This document shows, piece after piece, positions 1 through 12,454 of a stretch of DNA of 64,000 bases. Below the pieces are notes generated by a model, which was given only the letters and a program-made list of their open reading frames with translations, was not told the DNA's origin and ran no database searches. The number at the start of each line of letters is the position of its first letter. The stretch's first letter is position 1. The position numbers and the translations under genes are program-made. Origin of the DNA: Metarhizium brunneum (lineage: Eukaryota; Ascomycota; Sordariomycetes; Hypocreales; Clavicipitaceae); NCBI RefSeq assembly GCF_013426205.1, contig NC_089427.1, positions 2,046,001-2,110,000 of the forward strand, in the 5' to 3' direction.

Positions 1-60
1 ATCATCCTCATCTTCTCCCTCTTCTTCTTTCTCTCTCTCTCTCCCTCTCTCTCTTCTTTA
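1..60. repeat. Pyrimidine-rich microsatellite (CT/TCT tract)
   Basis: A low-complexity tract of CT and CTT units on the + strand, which reads as GA-rich on the strand of the P450 gene. It falls inside the first intron of that gene, just beyond the donor site at 110. Confidence 0.8.
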
Positions 61-110
61 TAACAAGACAAACAGACAAACAAACAAAAGAAATAAAGAG
101 ACAGACTTAC

Positions 111-382
111 CATTCCCTTGTCGGTTCATCTACCCCGGTTGCAAACCTCTGTCCGTGTCCAAACAACCAGTGCCCTCCCTTGACTGTGGGCAAATGTCTC
201 AGCGGCGACAGGTAATGCGGATATATCAACACGGCCCATGCGCAATACAATGCGGCACCGCCCAGCCAAAAACCAACAAAAGCCCCAGCAAGAACGAGCC
301 TCGAGCGCAAGCCCTGCGCAAACACCAGCACGGCGCAGCCTAGCAGGGAGAAGCCCGTGATTTCGTAGCCCCAGAAGCGCAT
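111..382 (-). CDS. Cytochrome P450 monooxygenase, N-terminal exon (partial)
   Basis: This is the first coding exon of a probable membrane-anchored cytochrome P450. The rest of the gene lies left of the window. From an ATG at 382 the protein opens with two hydrophobic stretches (about residues 8-55). A proline-containing hinge follows (YPHYLSPLRHLPTV), then the segment HWLFGHGQRF and a PTREW motif, both typical of fungal P450s just after the ER anchor. The exon ends at 111 with a clear donor, GTAAGT, and the intron continues leftward through a pyrimidine/purine repeat. The open frame reaches upstream to 658. I chose the ATG at 382 because the extra 92 residues do not look like a P450 N terminus and contain a copy of the intergenic TACTCCGTA motif. 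The heme-binding cysteine region is not in the window, so substrate and CYP family cannot be given. Confidence 0.7.
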
Positions 383-2167
383 CACCGCGTGTGACGACGT
401 AAACAAATTACAGAGTCCGTTGGGTATGAATATACGGAGTAAGCGCCGTCGAAGACACTGGTGCGGAGTACGCTCGATTGGTTTTATTCGCTGCCATGCG
501 CAGAGTCCTGCAAGCGCCCCGGGAACCCGACGACCGGTGATCTCGACAAATGTCTCAGCAGGCGAGTATGCAAGGCAGCCGAAATCTCGCAAGCTCACTG
601 AAGGGTGAAGCGACTTGGTAAGGCCGCGACCACAAGTTGGATCAAATAAAGCTGCCAAACAACAACCAAGAAACTTTCGTCGGCTCCTTTCGTCTATAAC
701 TGGCGACTGAGGGGATCATGCAACGCGGCGCGGTACATGGCTATTTATTCCCTTCTTTTGCACAAAACCAAAAGTCCGTACGGAGCTCGCGAGCAAGGGC
801 AACTCATGCGTGGCCAAGGCCAAAGCCAAAGCCAATGCCGGCGGCCGGCCCTCTCCCTTGTTCCTGCCCACCTGGCAATCTAACAGGTACGGGGTACGGA
901 GTTCTGAGGCGCTACTAATTTGTTAGCCGACCAGGTACTCCGTAATTAGCCGCCGGGGATTACCACCTTCTCCACTCCACGAACGTGGCTGTATATAAGA
1001 TGATACAGAGTACAAAACAAAAAAAACAGGAGTTGAGACAGCCACCCGGACGAGGGAGTCAAAATCCGGCCGACCAGTTCGGATCATTCTGAAGATCTTT
1101 CCATATGTAGAGCCTGGCATGATTTCTCCCGTAGCATGTAGCGTGGGGTCGGGTTTGGCCCAAAGTAAAGTTCCGTGTCCGGGCTGACCGGGCCGGGGCT
1201 GTCGTCTTCCGCCTCCGAGGTGCACGAGCGCTCCATGCGACTCAGTGCCACAACCCGCACTGTACGTATGTGTGTATGTAATTGCCCACGTATGTACTTT
1301 ATCAAGTAAAACATCTGCACATGGTACTCAATCATGCCCTGGTGTCCTGGCCCAGAACCCTGTGCAAAAATGTTCCCACTCTACTCCGTACATGTCACGA
1401 CTCCGTATCACTTACTAAGAGCCAATGAGACCCCGCCATCCTTCAACCATGGCCCCGCCCGCACTCTCCACGCTAACGACGTAAACGTACCCCGATTCGA
1501 ACCCCTCATTCGAGATCGACTCCTTTTCTCCGCCCGGCTTGGCATCATCACACAAGTCAGCGGGATAGTCTCGTCGTCACGCCCTTCAGCTCATACCTGT
1601 CAACAGGGGGTAAACAATGTTGGGTTCAGTCATCATATTATTCTTCGCTGCTAGCTTCACCCACTCTGCAATCATCCGCTGTCTCCGCTTCTCACTGTCT
1701 ACTATGGAATTACACCTGACAATCTATGACAAAGTGCCAACCGACTGACCCATACCCATGGTGATCGTAGTACCAAAATATTAAATGCCAAACGCCGAAT
1801 TATGTCCCTGTGTTCTTGAGTTCGTGAGTCCGCAATAAGCTCCCCTTTCCCTATAAAAACACCAAGATCCTGTCAAAGCAGTGACGCAACCCGACTGGAA
1901 TCAAAACACACCTGCAATGCGACGAGTTGGATCATGATATATAAAAAAACAAACGAAACAAGTAAACGAAAAGGAAAAAAAAAAGACGTCGGGGGAAAAC
2001 ACATAGAGAAGGAACGATGCCGAAAATGTTATATGTACCAATCCTGCTGTTTTCTTTCATATCCTTCTTCACCTGCGTTCACCTACTGGCCTTGTCTTAC
2101 AACACACCTCATCTTGATGCCAGTAGGATGTAAAATGACATCTCATTCCTTGATAGCACCTCTTTGT
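383..2167. other. Intergenic: P450 promoter side and RING gene 3' side
   Basis: No credible gene was seen. The stretch holds the 5' flank of the leftward P450 gene and the 3' flank of the leftward RING gene. It contains several copies of the recurrent motif: TACGGAGTA at 433-441, TACGGAGTT at 895-903, TACTCCGTA at 936-944 and 1382-1390, and ACTCCGTA at 1400-1407. Open frames here are 60-115 codons, lack domains and overlap one another on both strands. Confidence 0.6.
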
Positions 2168-4350
2168 TCACCACGGCCGATTTCTGGAGGGTCGAAGCGG
2201 GGACAACTCTGCCTCGGCGGACAATGTGTTTGCCACGGGCGCAGTGCTAGACTGAGTTGCTATTGGTGTTGTTGATGCTGCTGCATCGCCGGGCAGGCCA
2301 GTACCAGCACGCCGTTGATTTATTGGTCTTTGCAGCGGGTTAAGAATCGTTGGTGGTGGGATCGATGACCCATTTGCAATCACTGTCCCGGGGGGGTCAA
2401 TCATTCGAGGTCTCGTCGGTCTTGCGGCGGCAGTCTCAGTAGCAGTTCCCCGCCTCGCACTGGCGGTCGAAGTATGCTGATGTTCTGCCCAGCTAGTTCT
2501 AGATGGAAGCTGACCTTGAAATGATCCAGAAGGCACGAAAGTACCTGGCGTCGAAATAGCAACCCAATTGTTCTCACCGGAATTTGAATGGCTACCTGGT
2601 AGCTGCAATGACGGCTCAGAAGGCAGGTCGTCAGGTGATATGTAAGGCTGCGACATTCGCAAGTCCTCCATGTGGCTTTCACCCGTCACTCCCGAACTAC
2701 TGCGACGTTGTCGGGTTCGGCGATGGTCGTGCCCAGAGGCGTCGTCTGGAGGCGACCGTCTTTCTGCTGTACGTTGCGGGCGAATCAGCAGTTCCTGAAG
2801 CTCTGAATCCCCAGCTGGCCTGCTCACAACTCTGGCAATCATCTCTTCAGAAATGCTAAACCCAAAAAAGTTAGTAAGTAGACGGCTTCCTCTATCACTT
2901 TGGATGTGTACAGAACTGACCCAGTAGGGAGGGGCAATCCTCGAAGCCTCATCATCTGCATAAACGTTCTTGCAGTTCCAAATGAATGCTTCGGCTCGGA
3001 CTGCAGCTTGCTCCGGCAATACGGGCAACTATCTGAGTCCTCAAGCCATTTCTTAATGCAGTGGTCTCCGAAGATGTGTTTGCATTGGGGCAGTCTGAGA
3101 GGGGCTTCATTGACACCCTCGGGACTGGCCACCCCGTAATCGTTATAACATATGACACATGCTAACAGCACCGACATCAATTAGTCATTACCTCTTTTGT
3201 ATCCAGAACTTGCCATATGACAACTCACTTCTTTCAGATTCCGGAAGTGCAGAAGCCTCGACGCTTTCCAAAGATTGTAAAGCGGCTTTTGATGCAACCA
3301 ATTTACTTTGTACTGTACCGCGATACATTTGCATTTGCCGCATCACGACATCCTCCATTTGCGAACCGGTTATCCCGTGGCTCCCCCGACGACTCGATCT
3401 TGAAGCTGTGTTGTCGCCTTGCATCTGCGGAGTTTGGGCGTCATCTTGCGAACGTATATGGTCAGAGTTGGACTGTCTGGAGGCCATAGACCGTCGGGCT
3501 CGAGAATGCGCTTGTCGGCGACGGTCAGACGCCGGGTTCAAAGTGTTGCTATTGTCACGATAGCCGAGAACGGCGGTGGCTGTGCACTATTAGTTAGAAA
3601 CCTGTAGAACAAGAATGGAATTTTACGTAGAATCCGTAAATCAAATAGAAAAGGATGATGGCGGATAATGAGCGGACTGCAAACACTGGGGAAGGTTGTC
3701 TCACAAGTCTGTGATCGGTGCGATCTGTAGGAAGTCGGCGATGACGTTTGCCCTGGGCGGCGGGGAGAAATTGGGGATAATGGGAAATGAGAAATTGCCG
3801 CCGATGGACCAACTGGATGACCAGAAGCATTTGGCAATCCTTCCGAGGACGAAATTTGGGGGAAAGGCACGGAATGCGTCCCCGAGGTCGCACCGGGGGG
3901 TGCCCAATCCATCGCAATAGGTGGCCGCAGTCCCAAATCTCTTGCATTTGCATTCATGTTCTCAAATGTGCTCGGGACAGAGCTCATGCTTGCCCCTGAG
4001 CTATTCATGGGCATCGGCTGCATTGTTGAACTCCAATAAACTGCCGCTGCAGGCAACCCAGTGTAAGACTCTGGAGCTTGAATGCCACGCACACTGCGGT
4101 CTGGAGGAGGCAACGTGCCATGCTGGCCGGAATGCATCGGATGCGTAGGACCTAGGGCGCCCGCTGCAGGTCTTTGGAAAGCTTGCTGCTGCGCAAAGTA
4201 GAAAGAGCCGAAGGGTAACGGTTGAGACGGCCATGGCGATATAGATGGGCCATGAGAATGAGCCATCCAGGAGTTCGATGCCGTCTGCAACAAGTCTCTG
4301 GAAGATTCAAGCCTCTGGGCATTGTTTGGGAGGAGATTCATCTGATCCAT
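2168..4350 (-). CDS. RING-finger protein, putative E3 ubiquitin ligase
   Basis: Four exons: 4350-3705, 3579-3229, 3161-2921 and 2855-2168, which sum to 641 codons plus stop. Introns have GT-AG ends and branch-like TACTAAC, GACTAAT and CTAAC sequences. Residues 1-330 are rich in Pro, Ser, Gln and Asn and look disordered. A RING domain begins right after the second intron: C334-x2-C337, then C359-x-H361, C367 and C378-x2-C381. It is followed by a Ser/Pro/Thr-rich tail of about 240 residues with no other domain. By family, such proteins recruit an E2 and ubiquitinate substrates; the substrate here is unknown. The fifth zinc ligand position is Gly (CKHIFGDHC) instead of Cys or His, with H366 one residue from C367. 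Fungal proteins with this CKHxFG pattern are, from memory, common, so the site may use an alternative ligand. There is no membrane segment. Confidence 0.85.
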
Positions 4351-7250
4351 TTTGAACCTGTTTATTGTCGCGGGCCCTCCCCAATCCCAGCGACGTGGCT
4401 CTATTCCAGCTTGTTGTCAAAACCAGAGGAATGGCGACCCGAGACAACGTGGGAGGCTCGACAACGACCGGGCACAAGGCACTCCCAGGAATAGTTCGGC
4501 TTGCAGGCGGGAGAGAGATCTAGTGATACGGTCTAGATGTATTCGTAGACGAGGTTCTGTGTTGATTCGTTTGTGATGCTTTTAGGTGTGGTGTTGTCTA
4601 CTACCTTGTAACACTCTTTCGTGTGTTATCAAAGGTTGACCTGCGAGCTCGAAGGCGCCGCGGGCATTGAGACCAAACAAACAACACACAGACGAACGGT
4701 CCAAGTAATAATAATAATAATTGTAATAGGGTGGCGGGCCGAATCGAGGGAAATGGATAGTCGGCGTCGGCTCAGGCGTCGTGGAGGTAAATACTGTATA
4801 TGCCAATAGATCACGGAGAGCTGAGTAGACCGGGGTTCGTAAACAATGAGAGGACGAGGCAAGTATGAGCAAACTCGGCCAAAGCAGAAGGCTAAAGAAG
4901 ACGTCTGGAGAGCGATCAAGGTTAATGCCCGGGACAAGATGAAGTGTCGGACGGCAGGTACGAGCTGGTGATTTGTCCCTCTTTCTTTCTTCTTTGAAAG
5001 GTCTTGGATTTTGGTTGAGGAAGGAAGCTATAAATGGCTGAAATCAGAAATCAAAATCCCACCCGATCTGCTTAGAAGTGAATCAGAAATGACAACAGTA
5101 CAGAGCCGCCCTCTCAGCCGTGATTAACAAGAGGTAGCACGGGAGAGTGTCCGTCCGATGTCTTTTATCAACCTGTGCACAGAGCGGTTCTCGACACAGC
5201 TGGGTCAGGTGCTTGTTACGAATGCAGATGTTCGGCTCCTACGCCCTCGGAACCTGTGAATAGACAAGAGCTTGATATTTGGCTGGTGCAGAGCAACACA
5301 TCATCAGCGTCGTCGTCTTTCTCATCGGCCCGAGCTCAACATCCAAAGACCGAAATACCCTGGTGAAAATGACGATGCAGCCAAGGACAAGACCACAGGC
5401 GTGGAGCGATGGCAGCGACAGGAGACCAGCGAGTACGAGGGGCTTCTTATTCTTCCCAATGCAACAGAGACAAACGGCGAGCACGGACGGAGGAGGAGAA
5501 GGACAACGAGGCACGAGGCAAGAAAGAAGGCAGCGGGATAGAGCTCTATCGTTGCGGTACTAGCCAAGGGGTTTCGGCCAAGGCGGACAGAGCTCGTAGA
5601 AGCTCATATGTACGGTATGAGGAGAGGCGAATGTCTTGGGAACGGCCGGACGGAGACTGAGGCAGGCGGATAAGCACAAAAAATAACCACGGCTCAAGAG
5701 AAGGCACGAGCACCACCAGGATGGAGGAATTGAGGAGGGGAAGAGCCAGAGGCAGCCGGAGTGCGTGCAGTCCTGTGTGTGAGCAAGGACAAACCAAGCC
5801 CAAGAAAAAAAGAGGAGCAATATTAGAAACAGCATCCAGAGCCGCAGAGGCAGCGCAAGTGGGCAGCGGGCGCTGGGCTAATAAGAAGAGCGCGATGATT
5901 CAAGCTCCCCGGCCGGTGCTTGATAAGTGGGCATCCCATCAAAGGAGCCAGAGGCGGACATCAAATGGGACGCCAGTAGTGTCAGAAGATCAATGAACGA
6001 CGGCACCATCGAGCCGGGCTTGGATGGACCGGCCATACAAAAAGCACACGACAGCGGAGGAGAGAGAGGGGTGGGATGCGTGGGCGAGGGTACCGGGACG
6101 GAGTCGTCAGGTATTACATATTACACCACGGGCGGTGATGGAAATGGGTGTGAGTTGAATAATTGTATGGAGAATGGTCTGGAGCCAAAATGAGACGGGA
6201 AAGCCGGGAGACAGAGTCACCAAGTCAGTCAAACCCCATGCGTCAAATCAATCGGTTTCCTCCACGTCCGGTCCAGTCTGGCGTGCGGCTTGGTTTGAGT
6301 TGGGATCTGAGATGCCGAGACTTCCTTTGTCTGTACGGAGTGCTGTACTCACATTTACCGGTGTGCTGCGCCGTCACAGCTTTTACATGGCTCCTCTGTG
6401 TGGGAATACGGTCAGCCAGCCAGGCAGCCAGCAAGCCAGCCAGCCGAGGCGACATGGTACCGGCTCATGAATGAGAAACGCAGGCTGGTACATAGGTTGA
6501 TAAGTGAGGGGTCTATACTCGGTAACAGGCGGCATGAAATGCTGGGGTTGGGTAATGGGCTTGGACTTGGGCTGTTCTTTGGGCTCGGGCGTGCCTTGTC
6601 GTCAATCACTTTCAACTTCTCACGGGACGCCAGAGCCAACAACGATGACATGCTAGGGCAGCGAGGAGGGGCCCCATACCACAGCTATTCCAGGGCGGAA
6701 CCATTAGGCAGGCCGGGCTTCCTGGAACATGGATGGCAACGTGAGAGGTAAAGGGGGGTATGAGCTGACTGGCGTGCTCAAGTGAAGAGGGCGAGACGAG
6801 GGGACGGAAGTGAGGGGGACGCGGAGACTGAGCTGCGACAAGAATGCTCAAGTGGCCTAAGATGGGGAGCAAGACGCGCTGCACCGGATGGATAGACATG
6901 GGATGTTGTGGGCGAGCACCAAGACAGCTCGAGCCTGGACATGGAGCCATTAACCTGAGCCATGGCGCATAACTGGCGTCAAAAGCGGCGCAAGAAAAGG
7001 CAGGCCATGGCATGGTGGGAACACACAGCCGTGCCATCATCCATCCACCTGAGCAGTCAGATGTTACGAGACATGGCCAAGAAGGACGAGGACAAGGACT
7101 GCGACGATGGGCACGGACGAGGGCGGCAGAAACGGATCCAGCGGTCGCCGAGCAAACATGACTAGACCAGCATCGCATCGCATCGCATAAGTTGCGGCAT
7201 CGCATTTCATGGCAAGGGAGGACCAACAGCCTTTCAGCTCCATATAACAC
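4351..7250. other. Gene-poor region upstream of the RING gene
   Basis: No supported gene was found. The first 1.5 kb is strongly purine-rich on + and pyrimidine-rich on -, as expected for the leader and promoter of the leftward RING gene. This bias creates many overlapping open frames on both strands without domains. A motif copy, TACGGAGT, lies at 6334-6341, and a short GCATC tandem array sits near 7170-7190. The longest open frame (212 codons on -, 6612-7250) is rich in Cys, Trp and Pro and is not convincing. Confidence 0.55.
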
Positions 7251-10200
7251 CCCGTAATCCGGACATGCAGAAGAGACGAGCTAGGAAGGCAACTCTCGTC
7301 GTCTGGATTGCAACGAATCGAGCTATGCAGTCCTAAGGAATTCCTCAGAGACCCGCGGGCTTCGACTGGGCCAAAACAGGTGCTCAGCAGTTACTGTTTG
7401 CCTCGAAGATGAGGAAACGGCCATTAGAGAAAAGGCACCGGTGTCGCGTACCTCAAGGTAAAAGTGCATTATTCCAGCCAGCTCTCTTCAATGTTCTGAC
7501 ATTTCCCCAAAGTCCACGACTCCAGCCACTTGCAGCCGTCGGGCGATGCAAGAAGCTCAGCCTGGTTACGTCAGCCACGTAATATTTGGTGCAAGGGAAG
7601 AGTGACAGTCCAGTGACGTCCCGCCTCCAAGTGAGCGAAAACTTTGTCGTTATCTAGTTCCGAAACATAAAAACAAGGTTTGGCCCAGAATGGAGAACAA
7701 GGTCACCGAGGAGCTTCAAAGCAAGCCTACATCATCAGCATTCAACCTTTGAACCCAGCATGGGTTAAATGTGCTTGACCCAATGCTAAGACGTACGAGA
7801 CCAGCCGTACCCATCGGTGGAGGAAGGATCCTCTGCAGTTTCTCCCGAGGCACGTAAAGGGAAAGTTGGGGTAAAGACAGCGCTGTGCTTATTTTGGCAA
7901 TGGCGATTGGTAACTGAGAATGTTCAGGTGAGACTCCGATGCACACCTGGACATGTGGTAGCTTTTCGCTAATGTGGGGAGCAGCAGTGCTGTGTGTTTA
8001 TACGGCTTCGATTCAATAGCTCATCATTCAGAGCCACAGAGTCGTCCAGCAGAAGGCCAGATCGAGCTAGCCCGCACGAGAGTCAGTCAAGTTTGCCAAG
8101 GTCGTCGAGGTCCATGTCGGCGATGCGGGCTTCACCCAGCACCAAGCCATGATGCCGCATTCGCCATGACCTGGCCTGGCTTGCAGTCTTACATGATGGT
8201 CCAATCACTCGTGCCCTTGGTGGCATGTTCCATTTGGTTTTTAGCCATGCTCCACGACCTCGTCCTGACCTTGCGGATGCCACCAACAATCAAGGTTATA
8301 CCCGGCTCCCGTCACAAACACGACCTACAATATGAATACCGGGACACGAATTTTTTTTTCTTTGAAAAATCATCTTCTTGAAAGAGAGGAACAAGCAACT
8401 TTGCACGCCCGGTCAAGATTCGCATCAAACGCAGATGCACGAGGTCGGGGTTGGCCCTCACGCTAAACCCCCCTCTTCCGCGATAATATTTCACCACATA
8501 CGCACGGAGTAGTGCGTGCGGATTCTTAATAACTATGTTTGTACATGTCGAGAAACCCATGTGCGTTTGCGTGGCCAGCCAACACCTTGGCTACATAGCG
8601 AACCAACCTCCGGACAATGCTCTGTCCAAAGAACAAGCAATGACTTTCAAACACATGGAAAAGCGTCAAGTTGACCCGACACGGATCAAACGCCGGATCA
8701 AATTTCGTGACACAACATCTTTTAAGCTAGTTTTCGTGATTGAACATGTGGCCACGGCGGGAGTCAAAATGGGCCATGATGGCCGAGATGGAACTGTTTG
8801 CCGCCATCGACCATGACCCCCTCTAGAAGCGCTAGGACCATCCTTGTTTTTCTTTCCCTCGTCGCCCTCTCTCGGCGTTCTCTTCATGTGAGCCATGATG
8901 ATTTACGTCTGCTGGCACGTCGACTGAGTGGGATGGTTCTCGTGATGCCTTTGGCTCAAATAGATGACATGGTGGGGTGGCTGAAATGACATGGGGAGGG
9001 GTTCCATTCCATTGGCAATTGCTGGCCATGAGCATGGTAATCGTTCTTGTTTGGCCATGGGTTAATACGACAAAGGCCTGGGCTTGATAACACAAGCCAA
9101 CCGACATGAAACTCGCTCCTCTGTTGCAGCCATATGATTACTACTACTTACCTAGTAGGTGGCTCTGAGCCCTCGCCATGCTTTTGGCACAAGGAACGGA
9201 TTCCAGTCACCCCGCTGGCTGAGGAAGAATTGATGCGTCGCTCGCCGGAACATGATTTATCAATGACCATGGTCAACTAGTACTTCCGACTCCCAAGGCC
9301 TGCCTTGATGGCCGCCCATCCAGTCACGACCGGCCGCACGAACAGCCAGCTCTGGTACTATCTCGACCATGATAAGACGGAGCACCTAGGTAGCCAGCGA
9401 TAGCTCCGCACAATTGCGGTGTTGCGGTCGAGGCAATGGCGCAGGCTAGGACTACGGCCACCATGATTGCTTGGTTCTCGCCTTTGCGATTGGATGTTTC
9501 GACCCATGTGGCATGGCAAGGTATCGTGACAATGGCCTGAAACCTTGCAAATCGCCTGGTGTCGGTTCTACCGCGTTTGTATTGCCTTGATGCATTTTGC
9601 AGCGTAGATCAGTCGGTCCTGGGTTGATGCAACTCGCAGCATGACTGCCAATATCAGCTACTGACTGTGGTGGATTACTCCATGCTGTCACAATGCCAAG
9701 CGAAGGTGCATCTCCGCATTTCTAAAATAACATCGAAATGCCCATGCCGTACGGAGTACTATGTATGTACGTATGCACTGACAACATGTGCATACCTAGG
9801 TAAGTACCCAACGACTGTTTCCTCTGCGTGGTAGCTGGCACAAACTCGCCCATCCTTGCCCCCTTTCGCCACCAAGGTGCGTGCTCGGCACATTTGAACA
9901 TTGAAGCATCCATGTGCACCTACACCCGCCCTTTTTGCACAAAGAAAGCACTGACTGGAGACGAAAACCCAGCAGCCAAAGAATCGATGCCTCAAGCTAC
10001 CGGGCTATGCAAGCCTCCAACCACCACACACCGTGACACCACCAACAATGGTCGCAGGCCACCTAAAGCGACCATTGTTGCAACGAATAAAAGCACCGAG
10101 GTCAACATGGATGGTCAACTAGGGACATGGCACGTCGCTGGCCCCTCCAGAGAGGCAAAGCACCAGCTGCGTACCTAGGCAGTTAAATACCTGTTTTGGT

Positions 10201-12130
10201 TCCTCCTCGACCATCTAATCCTCGGTCTTCCTCGTTGTACATACAGGCACCAGCTGCCACGTCGTGTTCTATTCAATGTTGGTGTGACCACACAGCCTTG
10301 CGCTGCACGCTGCTTGGCCTCTCAACACCATACACTGCATCGTCAAAAAGGACCGAGGAATCATTCCAGGGCGAGGGGAGGGGGAGAAAACTAAAAAAGA
10401 AAAAAAAAAAGGACCACAACATACAACAGCCAGTGTTCGCTGGTCATCACCAACCCAACTACTACTAATAATCTACCATTTAGTAGGACGAGATCGAAAC
10501 GAGATGCCACGTTTTCCACTACCTATGGTCGTATGTGCAAATAGCCTGAGCTTATTCTGCTTCAGACGCTGCATATTTGTCAAGGTGAATGCACATATTT
10601 ACGGAGGCATAATGCCTGGTTACAAACAGTACATAGAGGGTTGCTTCCGACAGTCCAGACGGTTCTTCTTTCGATTTCTCTAATGCCAGTCTGCCCACAG
10701 CCAATGCTCCTTGAGTAGTGGCAATAAATTCACCACATGACACGCAAGTCAGACTCAGAAATTGGTGCAATGTCGAACAATCTTTACCCGCTACCTCGTC
10801 GATATCTGATGCTCGCGCTCGTTAGACAAGCAGAGTGACTGGCAGGGTGTCTTTAGACAGCCTTCTTCTTAAGAATTCCACGTTTATTCCACGTTTTGGG
10901 GGAATCTCGGTCAATGGCTCAGGGCAACATCGACAGCGTCGGGAGTAGAGCTTCTGGGATGCAACACCGTGACCATTTCAAGATTCTAGACAACTTTGAC
11001 ATTTTGTACTACCCGGGTGCTGGAGCTGGCCTGGTGCACGGCCTCCCACCGCACGGCGTGTAAGAGTCGTTTCTTTAAAAAGCAGCTGTTCATTATGGCT
11101 GCGTATTCCTGCCGTTCAGTTTGACTTGCCATCCAAGGCCTTTATTGACTCGTTGAATCTCCACTCAATCTGGTAGTCTTCTGGTTTTGTCACGCAGGCA
11201 GCTAACAAGGACATCATGGGAAGAACTTGTTCCGCGAGCATTGCCCAAAGCTACCACTGTGAGATGAAGCGAGGTAAAAAGAAAATTGAGCAAAACTACT
11301 CCGTACGAAGCCCTTGCTTTCAGAAGTAAGAGGGGGCGAAAAAGAAATCCTTTCCCTAGGACTCGACCCCGGAACCTTGTGATGATTGCATTGCTACATT
11401 TTTGTAAAGCGACGTTGGATGTGCATGTCGGTGTGTTTCGATGTCTGGAACACCTGGTGATCGTGGTGGGGTTGAAAAAGAGGAAGGAACCTCTATGTAC
11501 AAGATACCTAGAGTTATCAAAGACGAGTCGGGCCACATGGAAAGGCAGCTTGAACAAACAGAGAAAATATCAAGACAAAGCGGTCAGCAGCAACGGGGAG
11601 AGGACCAATCCCAAATAAGAGGAATGGATTCTCAGGGCAAGGACAGTGCCAGGTTAATGTTGGAAAGAAATCCGTGACGGCTAGGTCATGTGAATCCCAC
11701 CACCCTTGCCCCCTGCATTGGGGGACACGACACACCCGGCTGATGTGGAGAATCATGACGTTGTTTGGCTGCGTCAGAAGCGATAGTGACTTGATAAACC
11801 CCGTCGAATAAGGAGTCAAAGAGCTCGACTGTTCCACTTGAGGCATTTTCATTCACCAAGCCACCCAGTCTCAGCCCCCACAGTGTTCGGCATGGGCCAT
11901 TCCAAAAAGATATAAAAACGGACTGCTGCCCCGTGCAAAGATTCCCACGGATTTGGGAAATGCCCAACCCTTACTTAATCCGTTGAGAAAAGCTCGCTAT
12001 TCGGTTTGTCGAGTGAATTATGGATTGACTTGCTGGGCGGATGAGCGCAGGCGAGCTTATACTCGACCTTCATTTCTTCGCTCAGCAACGGCATCCTCGA
12101 TGGGGGTTATAAGTTGAAAGTTCTCTTCCC
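7251..12130. other. Gene-poor region, centre of a 9.8-kb gap
   Basis: I see no gene with a recognisable domain or a convincing exon series. Motif copies occur at 8503-8511 (CACGGAGTA), 9750-9758 and 11297-11305. CCTAGGTA-type palindromes occur at 9383-9392, 9794-9803 and 10172-10180. A short oligo-T run lies near 8350-8358 and an oligo-A run near 10400-10410. Non-coding RNAs or very short exons cannot be excluded by eye. Confidence 0.5.
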
Positions 12131-12144
12131 ATGCCAACAAGCAG

Positions 12145-12279
12145 CGCAGACTGGTGTAGCGGATACGTGAGCGATAGCTGCCAGGACGCTAACGGACGCG
12201 TTAGCTGTCTGTGAGAGTGTCGCCGGTCGCAGGACCCCGGTTCGACACCTGCGTCTGGGGTGCTTGTTTTTTTTTTTTT
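12145..12279 (+). ncRNA. Pol III-type tRNA-like element, possibly a tRNA pseudogene
   Basis: An A box, TGGTGTAGCGG (12152-12162), and a B box, GGTTCGACACC (12239-12249), are followed by a 13-T Pol III terminator (12267-12279). An acceptor-like stem forms between CGCAGAC (12145-12151) and GTCTGGG (12253-12259), with six of seven pairs. Complementarity extends outward between CAAGCA (12138-12143) and TGCTTG (12261-12266). A T-stem, GCAGG/CCTGC (12229-12233 with 12248-12252), is perfect, but its loop has 14 nt in place of 7, as if ACCCCGG had been inserted. The middle can fold as a long anticodon arm (GATAG/CTGTC) with an intron-like insert and a long variable arm, which would suggest a Leu/Ser-type tRNA. 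I cannot assign an anticodon. It may be a decayed tRNA or a tRNA-derived short element. Confidence 0.45.
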
Positions 12280-12454
12280 GGCACACAATCATCATCTGTT
12301 GTTGATTTCATGTCATCCATCCGGCGATGTTTTTTATTGCATAAATTACCACCAGTTGATTGAATTCTTCCAACTAACCAGCATGGCCCACGTTTGGAAG
12401 TGCCACCGCGAAATCCATGAGCTTACGCTTAAAGACTGCGAGGAGGACGTGACC

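Noticed and set aside
107..658. Full 183-codon frame as the P450 N terminus
   Set aside because: The first 92 residues lack an anchor and contain the intergenic motif; the Met at 382 starts directly before the hydrophobic anchor.
6612..7250. 212-codon minus frame
   Set aside because: Cys/Trp/Pro-rich, low-complexity composition, no domain, and overlapping frames on the other strand.
11340..11420. Possible tRNA T-arm on the minus strand (GGTCGAGTCCT)
   Set aside because: No matching A box, acceptor stem or terminator at a suitable distance.
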